The position numbers were made by a program, and so were the translations under genes. DNA of 8,521 nt from Coriobacteriales bacterium. Its GTDB lineage: Bacteria; Actinomycetota; Coriobacteriia; Coriobacteriales; UBA8131. Shown in pieces: positions 5,825 through 8,521 of this stretch (its first letter is position 1; every line of letters starts with the position of its first letter). The notes beneath the pieces were generated by a model. That model saw only the letters and a program-made list of their open reading frames with translations, was not told the DNA's origin and searched no databases. Location: contig JAITUO010000121.1 in the NCBI GenBank assembly GCA_031286245.1, positions 1 to 8,521 of the forward strand, read 5' to 3'.

Positions 5825-7474
5825 TTACCTGTTGTTATAAGCTTCTTCGACGGTTGTTCCACGGTAGAAGTAAGTGCGCCAATCGGCTGTATCCAAACCA
5901 TCAATCTTGATTCTGACCTTGCCGTCTGTCGACCAATAGTAAAAGTCGAGCCAGAAGGTTTCCAAACCTTCCGGACGACCGTTATTGAGCTCATTGGGTG
6001 GAATGGCGGGGCAGTGGATTAAATAGGCAACTTCGTTGAGGCCATGTCCATATGAGTCCAGAGGGTTGACGTCGATGACGCTTCCGCGGAAACCATACTC
6101 GGTCTCAAACAAGCCATATTCGATTACATGACCGGCTGGCGTATTGATAAAACCAATATACGAATTGTCGTCAGCAACCCAGTAGCCGATCATCGTATTG
6201 AACGGATCCACAAAGTTATCGCTTGTGGAAGGCTCAGAGGTAATACTATTTGTGCCAGTGTCTCCAGTAGCCTCGCTTGGCTTATTGTTGGTGTTGTTTT
6301 CTGCTGCTGGGGTTTCGTTGGTAGTGGGAGTATTCATTCCCGGGTTGAGCCCAGTGATTGACGGAAGTTTGATCGGTGGGAGAGACAGACTATTGTTAGA
6401 TATTATGATGACAGCAAGCATAACCAGTGCTCCTATGGTTGCAACAGAGGCTATGCCTGCAGCTATCTTGGCTGCTAAAGACAGCTGCCCGGTTTTTTGT
6501 ATTACTGCGCCTGAAGTGCTCGCACCGGTGCCTGCGTTCGTAGTGCTCGCACCGGTGCCTGCATTCGTAGTGCTCACGCTCGCGCCCGGAGCTCCCACAC
6601 CCAACGCTCCTGCGCCAGCCGCCGCTCCTCCGCCCGCAGCCACCGCGGCCCCCGCACCAACCGCCGCTCCGCCGCCCGCGGCTCCAACACCAACACCCAC
6701 ACCCGCCACTCCAACACCAGCCACTCCAGCACCGGCCACGCCAGCTCCAGCACCTGCCGCGCCGATCGACGTAGCAAGAGAGCCAGTGATCGCATCCAAA
6801 ATAGCGGTTGCTGCACTCAGGCTGATAGTCCTGGCCTGGAGATCTGCAGCCACCAGCTGTCCAAACACCAGCATGGGAACGCCGGCGACGCCATAGAACT
6901 TCTCCCCACTTTTACGTTCTGCTTCTTCGATCTCCGAACGGATCGCTTTGCGTGCCTGAAACAACCGCGACTTGACCGTATTGACGTTGCATTGCATGAC
7001 GTCAGCGATCTCCTCCACACTAAGTCCGTTGAAGTAATAAAGCACAATCGCCTGGCGTTGGACATCTGAAAGGCCGTCGATGATCCTACCGAGCCGCTCC
7101 TTCAAATCTGCCCGCTCAGCATAGACGGCGGGTAGCAGCTCTTCAGAATCTTCGGTATCAAAGTCCTCGATGTCCTGCTCGGCGTCCAGCAGGACAGGTT
7201 GGCCCTTGCGACGGAGCTGCATATTGCACAGGTTTTTTGCAATAATCTGGATCCAGACCGAAAACGCCGGCGGATTATCCAGTGTATCCAGTTTTCTCCA
7301 CGCTGTAATAAAAGCTTCCTGCAGAATGTCTTCGGCGTCGTTTTGGTTTCTCAAGGTCATACTTGCCAACGCATAGACCTTTTCGTGGTAGATGGAGTAG
7401 AGTTCTTCGAAACTCTTGACATCCCCACCTTGTGCTGCGATGACTAATTTGACCTGTTGCTCTGTCATTGCCAT
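5825..7474 (-). CDS. ECF-type sigma factor fused to a transmembrane segment and an extracellular domain
   Basis: A 549-residue protein. Residues about 18-95 are sigma region 2 (FEELYSIYHEKVYALA, then NDAEDILQEAFITAWRKL, the -10 recognition helix region). Residues about 130-182 are region 4 with its helix-turn-helix (LSVEEIADVMQCNVNTVKSRLFQARKAI), which reads the -35 box. A hydrophobic stretch (about 195-235) leads to an Ala/Gly/Val-rich linker (about 239-300) and a double TTNAGTGAS repeat (about 302-319). One transmembrane segment (AAKIAAGIASVATIGALVMLAVIII, about 334-358), an Asn/Thr/Pro-rich spacer, and a 130-residue C-terminal domain rich in Trp, Tyr and Phe (about 420-549) follow. With the sigma part in the cytoplasm, that domain would lie outside the membrane. 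A normal ECF sigma factor is under 200 residues. The ATG at 7474 has AAGGA nine bases upstream. It lies between two paralogous surface protein genes and may regulate them. No separate anti-sigma gene is visible. Confidence 0.88.
   Translation of the reverse strand: MAMTEQQVKLVIAAQGGDVKSFEELYSIYHEKVYALASMTLRNQNDAEDILQEAFITAWRKLDTLDNPPAFSVWIQIIAKNLCNMQLRRKGQPVLLDAEQDIEDFDTEDSEELLPAVYAERADLKERLGRIIDGLSDVQRQAIVLYYFNGLSVEEIADVMQCNVNTVKSRLFQARKAIRSEIEEAERKSGEKFYGVAGVPMLVFGQLVAADLQARTISLSAATAILDAITGSLATSIGAAGAGAGVAGAGVAGVGVAGVGVGVGAAGGGAAVGAGAAVAAGGGAAAGAGALGVGAPGASVSTTNAGTGASTTNAGTGASTSGAVIQKTGQLSLAAKIAAGIASVATIGALVMLAVIIISNNSLSLPPIKLPSITGLNPGMNTPTTNETPAAENNTNNKPSEATGDTGTNSITSEPSTSDNFVDPFNTMIGYWVADDNSYIGFINTPAGHVIEYGLFETEYGFRGSVIDVNPLDSYGHGLNEVAYLIHCPAIPPNELNNGRPEGLETFWLDFYYWSTDGKVRIKIDGLDTADWRTYFYRGTTVEEAYNNR
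6515..6582. repeat. 27-bp tandem repeat within the sigma factor linker
   Basis: Two units of 27 bases (6515-6541 and 6542-6568) differ at one base (cctgcgttcg against cctgcattcg), and a third, degenerate start follows at 6569. As 27 is a multiple of three, copy changes would keep the frame. On the minus strand they encode the repeated TTNAGTGAS segment. Confidence 0.85.
6575..6760. repeat. GC-rich low-complexity tract encoding the Ala/Gly/Val linker
   Basis: Short degenerate repeats of the kind ccagccactccagcacc and gccgcccgcggc fill this tract and encode GAGVAG, GVGVAG and GGAAAG-like units on the minus strand. It is visibly richer in G and C than its surroundings, and the long open frame on the other strand here is a by-product of this composition. 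Confidence 0.75.
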
Positions 7475-7516
7475 GATTTGCTGTCCTTCCCGTCTGCCCT
7501 GATTCGATATAACACA

Positions 7517-7551
7517 GATGCGGATAAGCTCGTGCCGGCTTTATCTGCATC
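7517..7551. promoter_or_regulatory. Inverted repeat upstream of the sigma factor gene
   Basis: gatgcggataa (7517-7527) and ttatctgcatc (7541-7551) are inverted complements at 10 of 11 positions around a 13-base spacer. The repeat lies in the 97-base gap between the second surface protein gene and the sigma gene, about 43 bases before the sigma start. There is no T-tract after it on the minus strand, so it is a poor terminator. An operator or an RNA hairpin in the operon mRNA is possible. Confidence 0.4.
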
Positions 7552-7571
7552 CGATTTGTTTATAAGAAGTA

Positions 7572-8521
7572 TTATTCCTGACCAGTACTGGGAGGGGGAG
7601 TGGATGACTGTTTACCGCTTTTTCTAATGCGTGCAAACGCAACACTGCAGCCAATAATACCAGTCACCAGACCACCGAACAGTATCCACAACCAGATCTC
7701 GATGCCTCCGTCCAACTCATTATCGTCGTCTGTATCAGTTACACCTTTACCAGACGTTTTCGTCGTTGAATCGGTATCATTTTTGCCATCAGACCCGCTG
7801 GAGCCATCAGTCTTGTCAGTGCCTTCAGCAGTATTTCCATCAGGTACTGTTGCCTTGTTCGGGTCATCAGTCCAATAAGTGACCTCATAGGACAAATCAT
7901 TTTCAGGAGGTAAGGGATTAATTTCAATGTTGTTCCAATAATCATTTACCGGGAAGAAACCTTGATTGGAGCCGTTTGCGTAGTAGATACCGACCTGGCT
8001 GCCGTCTTTACCCCAGATCGCACTGGAACCTGGGTTGGTAATCAAATCGTTGGTAGAACCTTCGTCATAAGCAGGAGCCAACACCGGTGTACTCCAAGCG
8101 CAGATGATGCTGTTGTCGACGATTTCCAGTTTCTGGTCGAACATGATGATGACGTTTTTCTCCCCATCATAATCTAAGAGATCCCGACCATAGGCAAAGA
8201 CGAAACTATTGCTGATTTTAACCGTGCCAATGTCGTCAGTCATGATGGCATAACCGTTCCTTGCACTGACTGTACTATCCGAGATGATGACTTCGGAATC
8301 TCTGCCTACGGCTTTGATGGCGTCCCCTGTATAGTTATTCTCAATCCAGCTATCGGATGAAGCGTAGACTCGTCTGGTCTCGATAGTTGGTACTTCGCCG
8401 ATGGATCTAACAAAACCTCCACTGATCGAAACGAATGATCCCAAACCGGTAGCGTAGATGGCATTCCCATCAGTGGTGGCGACATACCCCCCACTGATCC
8501 GAATAATGTTCGTACCTGTCG
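7572..8521 (-). CDS. Surface protein paralog B, tail-anchored (5' end beyond the window)
   Basis: The C-terminal 315 codons of a protein closely related to the one at 4379-5776; the start lies past the right edge. Shared segments in the same order include AIYATGLGSFVSISGG, SWIENNYTGDAI, SFVFAYGRDL, IICAWSTPVLAPAYDEGS and GIYYANGSNQGFFPV, each with a near copy in the other protein. The same beta-rich repeated fold is expected. A linker rich in Asp, Gly, Thr and Ser replaces the Pro/Thr/Ser-rich linker of paralog A. The end has one membrane anchor (LWILFGGLVTGIIGCSVAFA) and a cytoplasmic tail of about 20 residues, KSGKQSSTPPPSTGQE at the end, longer than the short RRRP tail of paralog A. The frame is open to the last base, so TTG or other internal starts are not needed. 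It lies 97 bases before the sigma factor gene in the same direction. Confidence 0.8.
   Translation of the reverse strand, partial: TGTNIIRISGGYVATTDGNAIYATGLGSFVSISGGFVRSIGEVPTIETRRVYASSDSWIENNYTGDAIKAVGRDSEVIISDSTVSARNGYAIMTDDIGTVKISNSFVFAYGRDLLDYDGEKNVIIMFDQKLEIVDNSIICAWSTPVLAPAYDEGSTNDLITNPGSSAIWGKDGSQVGIYYANGSNQGFFPVNDYWNNIEINPLPPENDLSYEVTYWTDDPNKATVPDGNTAEGTDKTDGSSGSDGKNDTDSTTKTSGKGVTDTDDDNELDGGIEIWLWILFGGLVTGIIGCSVAFARIRKSGKQSSTPPPSTGQE

Noticed and set aside
6198..6896. Plus-strand open frame of 232 codons rich in Pro/Ala/Thr
   Set aside because: It is the antisense of the Ala/Gly/Val linker of the sigma factor. Its open frame and Pro/Ala content follow from the GC-rich repeats, and it has no family motifs.

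Overview
This window most likely comes from an anaerobic, Gram-positive-type bacterium of the Bacillota (Clostridia in a broad sense). The reasons are the strong AGGAGG-like ribosome sites, a corrinoid-dependent one-carbon module typical of acetogens and their relatives, and tail-anchored surface proteins with signal peptides. Base composition is balanced, apart from a GC-rich low-complexity stretch near 6575-6760. This placement is inferred from gene content; no rRNA or other marker is present.

All genes are on the minus strand except a toxin-antitoxin pair at 3202-3989. Region 1 (1-2255, read right to left) is a methyl-transfer cluster: a URO-D/MtaA-type methyltransferase (2255-1110), a GC-rich intercistronic tandem repeat that begins in the end of that gene, a corrinoid protein (976-356), a strong terminator hairpin (346-301), and the start of a CobW/G3E-type GTPase (286 to beyond the left edge). 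The methyltransferase would move a methyl group to or from the cobalt of the corrinoid protein, and the GTPase may serve metal or cofactor supply. Region 2 is a GNAT acetyltransferase (3021-2431), divergent from a RelB/DinJ-type antitoxin and PIN-domain toxin pair (3202-3989). That pair has a 16-bp perfect palindrome in its leader. Region 3 (3990-4378) has no convincing full-length gene but holds a 203-bp element with perfect 36-bp inverted ends and a small reading frame inside, which looks like a MITE or an internally deleted insertion sequence.

Region 4 (4379-8521, minus strand) is the most unusual part. Two paralogous secreted, tail-anchored beta-rich surface proteins flank a gene for an ECF-type sigma factor. 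The sigma factor continues into an Ala/Gly/Val-rich linker, one transmembrane segment and an extracellular C-terminal domain. The three genes are collinear with short gaps (97 and 48 bp) and are probably co-transcribed. The simplest model, which is inference, is a membrane-tethered sigma factor that senses an envelope condition and controls its own operon of surface proteins.
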